Assembly: GCF_012932145.1 (NCBI RefSeq)
Contig: NZ_MWOK01000001.1
Location: 62,001 to 126,000 of the forward strand
Source of the DNA: Acidovorax sp. SRB_14
GTDB taxonomy: Bacteria; Pseudomonadota; Gammaproteobacteria; Burkholderiales; Burkholderiaceae_C
DNA: 64,000 nucleotides
Reading direction: 5' to 3'
This document shows positions 36,064 through 44,917 of this stretch, in pieces (the stretch's first letter is position 1; each line of letters opens with the position of its first letter). The notes beneath the pieces are model-generated. The model was not told the origin of the DNA. It was given only the letters and a program-made list of their open reading frames with translations, and did no database searches. Made by a program: the position numbers and the translations under genes.

Positions 36064-39000
36064 TGCTTTTTCTGGCAGGCCGTGGTACTGCCATTCGGGC
36101 GGTGACTGCCACTGCGCGGCCCAGGCGATGAAGTCGGCCAGCGGCATCGGACGGGCGACGGCATAGCCCTGCGCCAGCGGGCAGCCCATGTCCAGCAGCA
36201 TCTGGCCCTGGCCGACGGTCTCGACCCCTTCGGCAATGACGCGGTAGCCAAACGAGCGCGCCAGGCCCACCACGCCCTGCACGATGGCCAGGTCGCCGGC
36301 GTCGCCCACCATGCCGTGCACAAAACTCTGGTCGATCTTGAGCATGCTCAGCGGCAGGCGGCGCAGGTAGGTCAGGGACGAGTAGCCCGTGCCGAAGTCG
36401 TCCAGCGAGGTGAGGATGCCCAGTTCGCGCAGCGCCCGCAGCGTGGTGGCCACGGAGTCGATGTGGTAGAGCGCGGCGGTCTCGGTGATCTCTATCTCGA
36501 GCAGCCGGGCCGGCACCCCGGGATGGCGGTCGAGCTGCTGTGCCATCCAGTCGGCAAAGCCGCTCTGCTGCAGGTGGGGCGCCGCGATGTTGATGCTCAC
36601 CGGAAGCTGCAGGCCGGCCTGGCCCAGGGCTCGGATCAGGGCCAGTGCAGCGTCCACCACCCAGGCGCCGAAGGCGAATTCCAGTTCGGAGTCGTGCAGC
36701 AGCGGCAGGAAGGCCGCCGGCGAGAGCAGGCCGCGCTCGGGGTGTTGCCAGCGCGCCAGCGCCTCCGCCCCCACCACCGTGCCCAGTCGCATGTCCACCT
36801 TGGGCTGCAGGAACAGCGTGAACTCGCCGTCGGCCAGGGCCGCGCGCAGCTGCACCAGCTGCTCCTGCACCTGCTGCGTGGCGCGCTCATGGGCGGCGTC
36901 GAACTGGTGGTAGCGGTTGCGCCCGGCCTGCTTGGCCGCGTACATGGCGTGGTCGGCGTGGCGCAGCAGGGCGTCGGCATCGGCGTCGTCCTGCGGGTAG
37001 AGGGTGTAGCCGATGCTTGCGGTGACGGTGACGCGCTCGGTGTCCAGCGTGTAGGGCGCGGCAATGCTCTGCATGACGGTGCGCAGCGCGCGCTCGCAGG
37101 CGGCCCCGTCGGCCAGATCGGGCAGAAGGATGACGAATTCGTCGCCGCCCAGGCGCGCGACGCAGTCGAGCGAGCGCAGCGCACGCGTCAGGCGCGCGGC
37201 GGCCACGACCAGCAGGCGGTCGCCGGCCTCGTGGCCAAAGCGGTCGTTCACGGGCTTGAAGCTGTCCAGGTCCAGGTAGGCCACACCCAGCAGCGTGCCG
37301 CGGCTGCGCGCGTGGACCATGGCCTCTTCGAGGCGGCGCGCCAGCAGCACGCGGTTGGGCAGACCGGTCAGCGCGTCGTAGTGGGCCAGCCTTTGGAGCC
37401 GCTCCTCCTGTTCGCGCTGCGAGGTCACGTCAATGCCCACGCCCACCATGCGCAGCGGCTGGCCCGCGGCGTCCGTGTTCACGATCTTGCCCAGGGCACG
37501 CACCCAGCGCCCGCCCTCGCGCGGGTGCGTGATGTGCACGGTGGCATCGAACGGCGTGGCCGGGTGGGCCGTGTGCCGCGCCAGTTCGGCGGTGATTTTC
37601 TGGATGTCGGAGGAGCCCATTGCGGCAGTCCATGACACCGGCGGTGTGCCGGCTTCGCTGTCCGCTTTCATGCCGCGCATGGCACGCCAACGGCTGTCGC
37701 CCGTGACCAGGCCGGTCTGCAGGTTCCAGTCCCACAGGCCCAGCGAGGCCGCCGAGATGGTGAGCGAGAGCAGTTCCTCGCGCTCGCGCACCTGCTCTTC
37801 GCTGCGCTTGCGTTCCGTGATGTCGTGCAGCGCGAACAGCCAGCAGGGCTCGCCATCGAATTCTGTGGCGCGCATCGACTGCAACACCGTGCGCTGCTCG
37901 CCGCTGCGCAGGGTCATGACTGCTTCGTAGCTCTCGAGCCGGCCGTTCGCCTGCACCGCATCGATCAGGGCCGAGCGCCCCTCGGGCGTGTAGATGCCCA
38001 GCGAGATGGCCGACTGGCCGATGGCTTCGGCGCGGGTGTAGCCCAGGGCCTGCTCCCATGCGGCATTGACATCGACGTAGCGGCCGTCGCCGCGCCGGGT
38101 CAGGCCCATGGGGTAGGGCAGCAGCTGGAAGATGCGCACAAAGCGCTCCTCGGACTGGCGCAGGAGCTGTTCGGCACGCTTGGATTCGTCGATATCCAGG
38201 ATCACGCCGCGGATGCGCACCACGCGGCCGGCTTCGACCACGGGCTCGCCGCGCAAGCGCACCCAGACCGGGCGGCCGTCGGCGCGCACGATCTCGATTT
38301 CCATGCTCCAGTCGGAGCTCTGCCGGATGCTGGCGCGGACCGTGTCGCGCAGGGCGTCGCGCCAGGCCGGCGCCACGTACTCGGCGATGTAGTCGCGCGG
38401 CAGGGGGGCGCCCGAGGGCAGGCCGTGGATGTCGTAGCAGACGTCCGACCAGTAGGCGATGCCCTGGCCGCGCACGTCGTCCCAGGCGCCCAGCCGCGCC
38501 AGGCGCCCGGCCTGCTGCAGCAGGCTGTTGCGCGACAGCAGGGTGTCGTGGATGCGGGTTTCCTCGGTCATGTCGCGAAACGCGAACGCCACGCAGTCCT
38601 CGTCGTTGAGGTGCACCGACTGCGCCGACATGAGGCCCGGAATGCGCACGCCGCGGCGTTGCGCGACCAGGGGCAGGCGCTCGACCTTGCCATCGCGCTG
38701 CAGCGCCTGCAGCAGCTTCGGGCCCTCTTGCTCGGTGGCCCAGATGCCCAGCTGCTGTGCGGTGCGGCCCACCACCTGCTCGCGCGGGTGGCCGAGCAGC
38801 TGGCAGAACGCGGGGTTGACTTCCAGGTAATGGCCGTCGGCAACGCGCATGATGCCGGCCGCGTCGGGCATGGTCTCGTACACGGCCGTGTACTTGGCCT
38901 GCGAGGTGTGCAGCGCGCTCTCGAGGTCGCGGTAGTCCGTCACGTCGATGGCCATGCCGATGAGCCGCAGGGCGCGGCCTTGCGCATCGCGCTCGGCGAC

Positions 39001-39897
39001 GGCGCCGCGCGAGACCAGCCAACGCCAGCGGCCGTGGGTGTCGCGCAAACGGAATTCCGCACTGAAAGCGTCTTCCAGTCCCGCCCGGCTGCGCTGCAGG
39101 TCACCGGCCATGCGCCCGGCATCCTCGGGGTGGCGCAGCGCATCCCAGCGCGCGGCCTGGCCGCTGGCGCCGCCGCGGTGCACGTCGAACGCGTCATAAA
39201 AGCGGCCGTGGCAGGTGAGCGTCTGCGCTTCGACGTTCCATTCCCAGCGGCCGCCGCGGGCGGCTTCGAGAGTGAGCAGCGTCTCCTGTTCGCTGCGCTG
39301 CAGCGCGTGGTGCGCACGCTGCAGTGCCTGCACCGTCTGGGCGCGGCTGAGCACGAGTTCCACGCCGCCGCCCAGCACCAGCACGGCAGCGGCAAAGCGC
39401 CAGGGTACGCCCTCGAGCCAGGACAGCGCGCCGGCCATGGTCGTGGTGCCAGCGCCGATCTCGATGCCGGCCTGCAACGCCAGGGGCAGCGCGGCAGCCA
39501 GCGCCCCCAGGGCCAGCAGGGGGCCGTGGCGCGCGCGCAACCGGTGCGACCCGAAGGCCACCAGTGCGGTGGTCGCCAGGATCGCAAAGCCTGTCGTCCA
39601 AGTAGCGGGGTACAGCGCGCAGTGGAACAGCAGCACCGTGGCCGCGCTCGCCAGGCCCGCCACCGGACCGAACACCAGCATGGCGATGGCGGAGCCCACC
39701 GGAGGCGCAGTCACCGGGCCCATCACGCCGTGCAGCGCGGGCAGCACCATGTTGGCGGTGGTGACCAGCCCCGTCGTCAGGCCGATGGCCAGGCGGGTGC
39801 GCACGGACGCGTGCAGCAGCGCAGGGACGGGCAGCGCGCTGAGCGCCAGTGCCAACAGCGCCAGCAGCCCGATGGCCAGGGCAACGCTAAGCGCCAC
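36061..39897 (-). CDS. Membrane PAS-GGDEF-EAL cyclic-di-GMP protein
   Basis: A 1,278-residue hybrid. About 180 N-terminal residues form several membrane helices resembling the sensory integral-membrane domains of MASE/5TMR type. Four to five PAS/PAC modules follow (about 200-850), then GGDEF (RLGGDEF near residue 917, inhibitory-site RSLD five residues before) and EAL (AEALARW near 1046, with DDFGTGYSSL and EGVET). Both catalytic domains appear intact, so synthesis and hydrolysis of c-di-GMP are both possible. The start is GTG at 39897 after GGAG. The end lies in a dispersed repeat. Confidence 0.93.
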   Translation of the reverse strand: MALSVALAIGLLALLALALSALPVPALLHASVRTRLAIGLTTGLVTTANMVLPALHGVMGPVTAPPVGSAIAMLVFGPVAGLASAATVLLFHCALYPATWTTGFAILATTALVAFGSHRLRARHGPLLALGALAAALPLALQAGIEIGAGTTTMAGALSWLEGVPWRFAAAVLVLGGGVELVLSRAQTVQALQRAHHALQRSEQETLLTLEAARGGRWEWNVEAQTLTCHGRFYDAFDVHRGGASGQAARWDALRHPEDAGRMAGDLQRSRAGLEDAFSAEFRLRDTHGRWRWLVSRGAVAERDAQGRALRLIGMAIDVTDYRDLESALHTSQAKYTAVYETMPDAAGIMRVADGHYLEVNPAFCQLLGHPREQVVGRTAQQLGIWATEQEGPKLLQALQRDGKVERLPLVAQRRGVRIPGLMSAQSVHLNDEDCVAFAFRDMTEETRIHDTLLSRNSLLQQAGRLARLGAWDDVRGQGIAYWSDVCYDIHGLPSGAPLPRDYIAEYVAPAWRDALRDTVRASIRQSSDWSMEIEIVRADGRPVWVRLRGEPVVEAGRVVRIRGVILDIDESKRAEQLLRQSEERFVRIFQLLPYPMGLTRRGDGRYVDVNAAWEQALGYTRAEAIGQSAISLGIYTPEGRSALIDAVQANGRLESYEAVMTLRSGEQRTVLQSMRATEFDGEPCWLFALHDITERKRSEEQVREREELLSLTISAASLGLWDWNLQTGLVTGDSRWRAMRGMKADSEAGTPPVSWTAAMGSSDIQKITAELARHTAHPATPFDATVHITHPREGGRWVRALGKIVNTDAAGQPLRMVGVGIDVTSQREQEERLQRLAHYDALTGLPNRVLLARRLEEAMVHARSRGTLLGVAYLDLDSFKPVNDRFGHEAGDRLLVVAAARLTRALRSLDCVARLGGDEFVILLPDLADGAACERALRTVMQSIAAPYTLDTERVTVTASIGYTLYPQDDADADALLRHADHAMYAAKQAGRNRYHQFDAAHERATQQVQEQLVQLRAALADGEFTLFLQPKVDMRLGTVVGAEALARWQHPERGLLSPAAFLPLLHDSELEFAFGAWVVDAALALIRALGQAGLQLPVSINIAAPHLQQSGFADWMAQQLDRHPGVPARLLEIEITETAALYHIDSVATTLRALRELGILTSLDDFGTGYSSLTYLRRLPLSMLKIDQSFVHGMVGDAGDLAIVQGVVGLARSFGYRVIAEGVETVGQGQMLLDMGCPLAQGYAVARPMPLADFIAWAAQWQSPPEWQYHGLPEKA

Positions 39898-39971
39898 GGA
39901 CAGCGCTCCGGCCGGTGTCCCGAAAGGCGTTGCTGCCGGGTGCAGGGGGGATGGTGGGGTGGTCCAAAAGC

Positions 39972-39998
39972 AAAAAACCGCAGGCGCGCGGCCTGCGG
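39972..39998 (-). terminator. Minus-strand terminator downstream of the alkylation-repair cluster
   Basis: On the minus strand CCGCAGGC (39998-39991) and GCCTGCGG (39985-39978) form an 8-bp stem with a 5-nt loop, followed by TTTTTT and more T-rich sequence. The nearest upstream minus-strand gene is eamA, 306 bp away; the MITE-like element lies between gene and terminator. Confidence 0.82.
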
Positions 39999-40038
39999 AG
40001 AAAAATGGTAAACGGCGTAAAAACCATCGGGCGAGTGT
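39999..40038. other. Short AT-rich spacer with small hairpin
   Basis: Between terminator and mobile-like element lies ATGGT...ACCAT with A-rich flanks (40005-40028). Together with the terminator and the element it fills the 406-bp gap between the GGDEF-EAL gene and eamA, the only gene-free stretch above 300 bp in the window. Confidence 0.4.
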
Positions 40039-40304
40039 AGAACGTGTTTACGGTTTATCCGAGGCCGCGTTGGGGCGCAATCGGGATGAGTTCGCAGGCA
40101 CGTTGCGCCGCATGGGCCCATACCCATGCCAGCAGCGGGCCAAAGAAATCGCCTGATTGCGCCCCAACCCGCAGGGCAAATGCCTTTTCGGGTCTGCGGC
40201 GTTGCAGCACTTGCCCTTAGCCGGGCGATGGACTGCGCACTGCGCCTTGCATCCCCTCCCGAAAAGGCGTTTGTGCGGCCTTGGATAAACCGTAAACACG
40301 TTCT
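40039..40304. mobile_element. MITE-like element with 30-bp terminal inverted repeats
   Basis: Ends 40039-40068 and 40275-40304 are inverted repeats of 30 bp with one mismatch; the central 20 bp are perfect (core GTGTTTACGGTTTATCC). Inside are a perfect 13-bp inverted repeat (40070-40082 with 40155-40167) enclosing a 7-bp hairpin (40110-40116 with 40123-40129), plus GCCTTTTCGGG (40182-40192) with its complement (40258-40268), and AGGGCAA/TTGCCCT (40173-40179, 40211-40217). No credible reading frame is present. The outermost base forms part of the eamA stop. No target-site duplication is obvious. Confidence 0.8.
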
Positions 40305-41230
40305 TAAGGCCGTTCCAGCACCGGCTTCGCCACGGCGCGTGTCCTGATAAGTCCGGTTGACAACATGGTTCCGCAGACGATCACCAGGCCACAGCCCAGC
40401 ATCCAGGGCGTAATGGTCTCGCCCAGGAAGACCGCGCCATAGAACACTGCGAACACCGGCGCCAGGAAGGTCACGGCCAGCGCGCGGCTGGGGCCGGCGT
40501 TGGCGATCAGGCGAAAGTACAGGATGTAGGCAATGCCGGTGCACAGCACGGCGATCGCCACGATCGCGCCCCAGGCGCGGAGTCCCGGCGTCGTGGCGGG
40601 CCAGAGCCACAGCGTGGGCAGCGCCAGGCCCAGCGCGGCGCCGAGCTGGCTGCCGGTGGCCGTGGCCAGCGGGGGAATGCCGGTGAGGTAGCGCCGGGCG
40701 TAGCTCGCTGCCACGGCGTAGCAGGCCGCCGCCAGCAGGCAGGCCGCCATGGCCCACAGCGCGCTGTCCGACTTGAAGCCCGCGCCCCCGGGAGCGCGCC
40801 AGGCCAGCAGGGCCACGCCGAGGAAACCCAGGGCCAGGCCCAGCCAGCGCAGGCGGTTGATGCGGTCGCCCAGCCACACCCAGGCCACGAGCGCGCCGAA
40901 CAGCGGCACCGTGGCGTTCAGGATGGAGGTGAGCCCGGTGGTAATGTGCAACACGGCCCAGGCAAACAGCGCGAACGGAATCGCCGAGTTGATCAGCCCG
41001 GCCAGCAGGATGGCCTTCCAGTGCGCGCGCAACGCCGGCCATTGGCCCTGGTGCACCAGGATGGGCCACAGGAACACCGTGGCCAGGGCCACGCGCAGGC
41101 CGGCCGTGGGCAGCGCGCCGAACTCCGCCGCACCCAGGCGCATGAACAGAAAGGACGCGCCCCACAGAGACGAGAGCAAGACGAACTCGCCCAGCCAGGC
41201 CGACGCCGGCTTGGTGGCCGGCACGTTCAT
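40304..41230 (-). CDS. EamA/DMT-family transporter (10 TM)
   Basis: Drug/metabolite-transporter superfamily protein of 308 residues with two EamA repeats, about ten membrane helices (SSLWGASFLFMRLGA at the start of repeat 1, ACYAVAASYARRY near repeat 2). The substrate is unknown. Its ATG overlaps the ogt stop (ATGA), so it is the third gene of an ada-alkA/ogt/eamA transcript. Its stop codon TAA begins at the edge of the MITE-like element, which may have replaced the original 3' end. Confidence 0.9.
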   Translation of the reverse strand: MNVPATKPASAWLGEFVLLSSLWGASFLFMRLGAAEFGALPTAGLRVALATVFLWPILVHQGQWPALRAHWKAILLAGLINSAIPFALFAWAVLHITTGLTSILNATVPLFGALVAWVWLGDRINRLRWLGLALGFLGVALLAWRAPGGAGFKSDSALWAMAACLLAAACYAVAASYARRYLTGIPPLATATGSQLGAALGLALPTLWLWPATTPGLRAWGAIVAIAVLCTGIAYILYFRLIANAGPSRALAVTFLAPVFAVFYGAVFLGETITPWMLGCGLVIVCGTMLSTGLIRTRAVAKPVLERP

Positions 41231-41757
41231 GCTGGCACCTCGGGGGCCGAAAGGAGAGCGCCTTCGAGCCGCAGCAGGGCGCTCTTGCGCTCCAGACCCC
41301 CGGCGTAGCCGGTCAGGCTGCCGTCCTTGCCCAGCACGCGGTGGCAGGGCACGACCACGCTCAGCGGGTTGCGTCCCACGGCCGTGCCCACGGCGCGCAC
41401 GGCCGTGGGGCAACCGATCTGCGCGCCCAGCGCGGCGTAGCTGAGGGTCTGGCCGCGCGCAATGCCGAGCAGCGCGCGCCACACCGTTTGCTGGAACGGC
41501 GTGCCGCCGGCGATGTCGAGCGGCAGGTCGAACTGCGTGCGCTCGCCGCGCAAGTAGGCGTGGATTTGCTGCACCGCCGCCTGCAGCACCGGGTGCTGGT
41601 CATCCTGCGGCCAGGCCTGCGGGCCGTCGAGCTGGGCGGGAAGGTGGCGCTGGCCGTCAAACCACAGGCCGACCAGGCCCAGCGGCGAGGCAGCCAGGCG
41701 GATGTCGCCCAGCGGCGAGGGTGTGCGCGTCTGCACGGTGGATGGATGGAATTGCAT
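41227..41757 (-). CDS. ogt: Methylated-DNA--[protein]-cysteine S-methyltransferase
   Basis: Suicide repair protein of 176 residues that takes alkyl groups from O6-alkylguanine. The acceptor is Cys138 in PCHRVLGKDG; the helix-turn-helix TLSYAALGAQIG and RAVGTAVGRNP precede it. It is downstream of an Ada-AlkA fusion and supplies the O6-methylguanine activity that the fusion lacks. The end overlaps eamA by four bases. Confidence 0.96.
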   Translation of the reverse strand: MQFHPSTVQTRTPSPLGDIRLAASPLGLVGLWFDGQRHLPAQLDGPQAWPQDDQHPVLQAAVQQIHAYLRGERTQFDLPLDIAGGTPFQQTVWRALLGIARGQTLSYAALGAQIGCPTAVRAVGTAVGRNPLSVVVPCHRVLGKDGSLTGYAGGLERKSALLRLEGALLSAPEVPA

Positions 41758-41772
41758 GGTGGTCTCGATTAA

Positions 41773-41830
41773 ATGACAAATCGTGCTCTGGCGCTTATGG
41801 GGTAAGCGCTGATAGCTATTGATTTGATAG
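41773..41830 (-). repeat. Dispersed palindromic repeat between ada-alkA and ogt
   Basis: GCGCTTA (41791-41797) and TAAGCGC (41803-41809) enclose TGGGG; ATGACAAATCG and GATAGCTATTGATTT flank it. The TAG stop of the Ada-AlkA gene (41816-41818) is inside the copy, so its last residues derive from repeat sequence. Confidence 0.82.
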
Positions 41831-43369
41831 TTTCACGGTTCCCTGCGCGGGCCCTTGGCTGCCCGCCCAGGCGCGGATGACGGCGTAGCTGCGCCACGGT
41901 TGCCAGGCCAGCGATGCTTCGGCGGCAGCGCGCGCCGGGCTTTTTTCCCCCTGCACCGCGAGCGCCTTGTGCAGCGCCACGTCGCCGCTCGGGAAGGCGT
42001 CGGGCCAGCGCAGTGCGCGCATCGCGATGTACTGCGCGGTCCAGTCGCCAATGCCGGGAAGCTGGCAGAGCTGCGCCGTGGTGGCGCCCACGTCGGCGCT
42101 GCTGTGCAGCTGAAGCTGGCCGCTGCCGACGGCGCGGGCCAGCGCCACGATGGCCGCCTGGCGCTGGCGCACGATGCCCAATTGCCCAAGCGCATCGCCA
42201 TCGGCTTCTGCCAGCACGGCGGGGGCCGGGAACAGCCGGGTGAGCTGCGCCCACGGCGTGGCGAGTGGCGCGCCAAACCGCTCGACCAGGCGCTGCGCCA
42301 GCGTGCGCGCCGCCGCCACGGTGATCTGCTGGCCCAGCACGGCGCGCACCGCCAGTTCGAAGCCATCGAACGCGCCCGGCACGCGCAGGCCATCGCCGTG
42401 CGGAAAGTGCGCATGCAGCGTGGCGTTGATGGCCTCGGGGTCGGCGTCCAGGTCGAGCAAGGCGCGCACGCGCGCAATCACCAGCGGCAGCACCGGGTGC
42501 AGGCTGTCGCTGGTCTGCAGCACCAGGCGGTGGCGCGCCGGTTCGAACTGTGCGTTCAGCCACCCGGTGGCCACCGTGCCCGCATGCGCGATCCGCACCG
42601 TGCGGCGCAGCACCAGGGCCTCGCCGGGTTCGACCCATTCCATGCCCGCGATCTGCCGCTGCGCGAAGAAGGCCAGCAGCGCCGCGGCATCCAAGGGCGG
42701 GCGATAGCCCAGGCGCACCAGGGCGCCCTCGTCGCCCGCGCGCGCGGTGCCGGCGCGGCGCACGGCGGTGGGGCTAATGCCGTAGTGCGTGGCAAAGGCG
42801 GCATTGAAGCGCCGCACGCTCGCAAAGCCGCTGGCCAGCGCCACCTGCGTGATCGGCAGGGCCGTGTCGGCCAGCAGCTGCTTGGCCGCCAGCAGGCGCT
42901 GGGTCTGCAGGTACTGCAGCGGCGAGACGCCCAGCGTGGCCTCGAAAATGCGGCGCAGGTGGCGGTCGCTGACCCCCAGGCGCGCGGCCAGCCGCGCCAC
43001 CGCGCCTTCGCTCGGCGCCGCGCCGCCCCAGAAGTCGGGGCTGGCCAGCAGGCGCACGGCCTGGCGCACCAGAATGCCCGAGGCGTCCTGCACCGACCAC
43101 ACCAGCGCCTGCGGCGCCAGCTCGGGCCGGCAGCGCAGGCAGGGGCGAAAGCCCGCGCTCTCGGCCTGGGCCGCGAGCGTGAAGAAACGGCAGTTCTCGC
43201 GCCGGGGCGTGCGCACGGCGCAGACCGGGCGGCAATAGATGCCGGTGGACGTGACACCGGTGAAAAAGCGCCCGTCAAAGCGCGCGTCGCGGGCTTTCAG
43301 GGCCAGGTAGCGGCCCTCGTCCGCCGTGGCGTCGGGCTGTGGGGAGGAGGTGGGGACAGAAGTGCGCAT
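41816..43369 (-). CDS. Ada-AlkA fusion: alkylation-response regulator and 3-methyladenine glycosylase
   Basis: A 517-residue fusion. The N-terminal Ada zinc domain has Cys46, Cys50, Cys77 and Cys80, Cys46 being the methylphosphotriester acceptor. An AraC-type DNA-binding domain (about 105-205, VALASGFASVRRFNAAF) follows, then the AlkA N-terminal domain and an HhH-GPD glycosylase domain with LPGIGDWTAQYIAMR and its catalytic aspartate. It probably senses methyl damage, activates the cluster and excises alkylated bases. A TATGAT -10 (43378-43383) stands about nine bases before the ATG, without a -35, so the transcript could be nearly leaderless and activator-dependent. Its stop lies in a dispersed repeat. 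Confidence 0.93.
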   Translation of the reverse strand: MRTSVPTSSPQPDATADEGRYLALKARDARFDGRFFTGVTSTGIYCRPVCAVRTPRRENCRFFTLAAQAESAGFRPCLRCRPELAPQALVWSVQDASGILVRQAVRLLASPDFWGGAAPSEGAVARLAARLGVSDRHLRRIFEATLGVSPLQYLQTQRLLAAKQLLADTALPITQVALASGFASVRRFNAAFATHYGISPTAVRRAGTARAGDEGALVRLGYRPPLDAAALLAFFAQRQIAGMEWVEPGEALVLRRTVRIAHAGTVATGWLNAQFEPARHRLVLQTSDSLHPVLPLVIARVRALLDLDADPEAINATLHAHFPHGDGLRVPGAFDGFELAVRAVLGQQITVAAARTLAQRLVERFGAPLATPWAQLTRLFPAPAVLAEADGDALGQLGIVRQRQAAIVALARAVGSGQLQLHSSADVGATTAQLCQLPGIGDWTAQYIAMRALRWPDAFPSGDVALHKALAVQGEKSPARAAAEASLAWQPWRSYAVIRAWAGSQGPAQGTVKLSNQ

Positions 43370-43516
43370 GGCAGTCCATCATAGGGCGGCGCCGTGCCAC
43401 CGCTGGCCGTTTTCGGACATGCGCCAGGGCCCGCGCCGCCAGGGTGGCGCGGGCGCAGCCGGCGGTGGCGACGCCTACAATGCAGCCCATTTTTCACCTC
43501 CTGCGAAGGCCCGCCC

Positions 43517-44905
43517 GTGCAACCCTCTTCCTCCGTCTTCAAGGCCTATGACATCCGTGGCATCGTGCCCACCACGGTGGACGAAGCCCTCGCGCGCGGG
43601 CTGGGCCGGGCCTTTGGCACGGCAGCGCGCGCCGAGGGCCAGACCACGGTCGCCGTGGGGCGCGATGGCCGGTTGTCCGGCCCGGCCCTGGCGCGGGCGC
43701 TGATGCTCGGGCTGGCAGAAACCGGGCTGGACGTGATCGACATCGGCCGCTGCACCACGCCCATGCTGTACTTCGCCGCCAGCACGCTGTGCGCCAGCGG
43801 CATCCAGGTCACGGGCAGCCACAACCCCAAGGACTACAACGGCTTCAAGATGGTGCTCAACGGCCGCGCCATCTTTGGCGACGAGATCCAGGCGCTGCGC
43901 CGCACCATGGAGAACGAGACTTGGCAGCTGGCCGCCGGCGGCTGCCTGCGCGAGGCCGACGTGCTGCCCGCCTACCGTGCGCGCATCGTCGGTGACATTG
44001 CGCTGGCCCGCCCGATGAAGATCGTCGTCGACAGCGGCAATGGCATTGCCGGCGCCTCGGCGCCGGACATCTTCCGCGCGCTCGGCTGCGAGGTGGTCGA
44101 GCTGTTTTCCGAGGTCGACGGCAACTTCCCCAACCACCACCCCGACCCGAGCAAGCCCGAGAACCTGCGCGACCTGATCCAGGCCCTGCACAGCAGCGAC
44201 GCCGAACTGGGCTTGGCCTTCGATGGCGACGGCGACCGCCTCGGCATCGTCACCAAGGACGGCAGCAACATCTTCCCCGACCGGCAGATGATGCTGTTCG
44301 CGCAGGACGTGCTCGCGCGCGTGCCCGGCGGCCAGATCCTGTTCGACGTCAAGTGCACCCAGCGTCTGGCGCCTGCGATTGTGGCGGCCGGCGGCGTGCC
44401 CGTGATGTACAAGACCGGGCATTCGCTGATCAAGGCGCGCATGAAGGAGCTCGACTCGCCCCTGGGCGGCGAGATGAGCGGCCACATCTTCTTCAAGGAG
44501 CGCTGGTACGGGTTTGACGACGGCACCTATGCCGGCGCCCGCCTGCTCGAAATCCTGAGCCGCTCGGCCGACCCCAGCGCCGTGCTCAACGGCTTGCCGA
44601 CGAGCTTTTCGACGCCCGAACTCAACGTCGCCTGCGCCGAGGGCGAGCCGCACCGCCTGAGCGACGCGCTGCAGGCGCTGGCCCCCGCCGCCTTGGCCGC
44701 GCCCGCGCAGATCAGCACCATCGACGGCCTGCGCGTGGACTGGCCCGACGGCTTTGGCCTGATCCGCGCCAGCAACACCACGCCCGTGCTGGTGCTGCGC
44801 TTCGAGGGCCACACGCCCGAGGCGCTGGAGCGCATCCGTGCCGACATGCTCGCGCTGCTGCACCGCGTCAAGCCCGGCGCCGAGGTCGGCGGCGCGGCGC
44901 ACTGA
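43517..44905 (+). CDS. Phosphomannomutase/phosphoglucomutase
   Basis: A 462-residue alpha-D-phosphohexomutase of the AlgC/ManB type, making mannose-1-P or glucose-1-P for polysaccharide and LPS synthesis. The phosphoserine is Ser101 in VTGSHNPKDYNG; the metal loop DGDGDRLG and sugar-binding GGEMSGH are intact. The start is GTG at 43517 (after AAGG), giving a family-like N-terminus (FKAYDIRG at residue 8); an ATG at 43394 would add 41 unlikely residues. It is 12 bp upstream of waaA. Confidence 0.93.
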   Translation: MQPSSSVFKAYDIRGIVPTTVDEALARGLGRAFGTAARAEGQTTVAVGRDGRLSGPALARALMLGLAETGLDVIDIGRCTTPMLYFAASTLCASGIQVTGSHNPKDYNGFKMVLNGRAIFGDEIQALRRTMENETWQLAAGGCLREADVLPAYRARIVGDIALARPMKIVVDSGNGIAGASAPDIFRALGCEVVELFSEVDGNFPNHHPDPSKPENLRDLIQALHSSDAELGLAFDGDGDRLGIVTKDGSNIFPDRQMMLFAQDVLARVPGGQILFDVKCTQRLAPAIVAAGGVPVMYKTGHSLIKARMKELDSPLGGEMSGHIFFKERWYGFDDGTYAGARLLEILSRSADPSAVLNGLPTSFSTPELNVACAEGEPHRLSDALQALAPAALAAPAQISTIDGLRVDWPDGFGLIRASNTTPVLVLRFEGHTPEALERIRADMLALLHRVKPGAEVGGAAH

Positions 44906-44917
44906 GCACGCATTTCC

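Noticed and set aside
40030-40315. Target-site duplication for the MITE-like element
   Set aside because: The flanking bases (left GAGTGT, right TAAGGC) show no clear direct repeat, so none is claimed.
40126-40347. 73-codon frame inside the MITE-like element
   Set aside because: It crosses internal inverted repeats and the terminal repeat, has no ribosome site and no recognisable protein; the peptide INRKHV simply reflects the repeat end.
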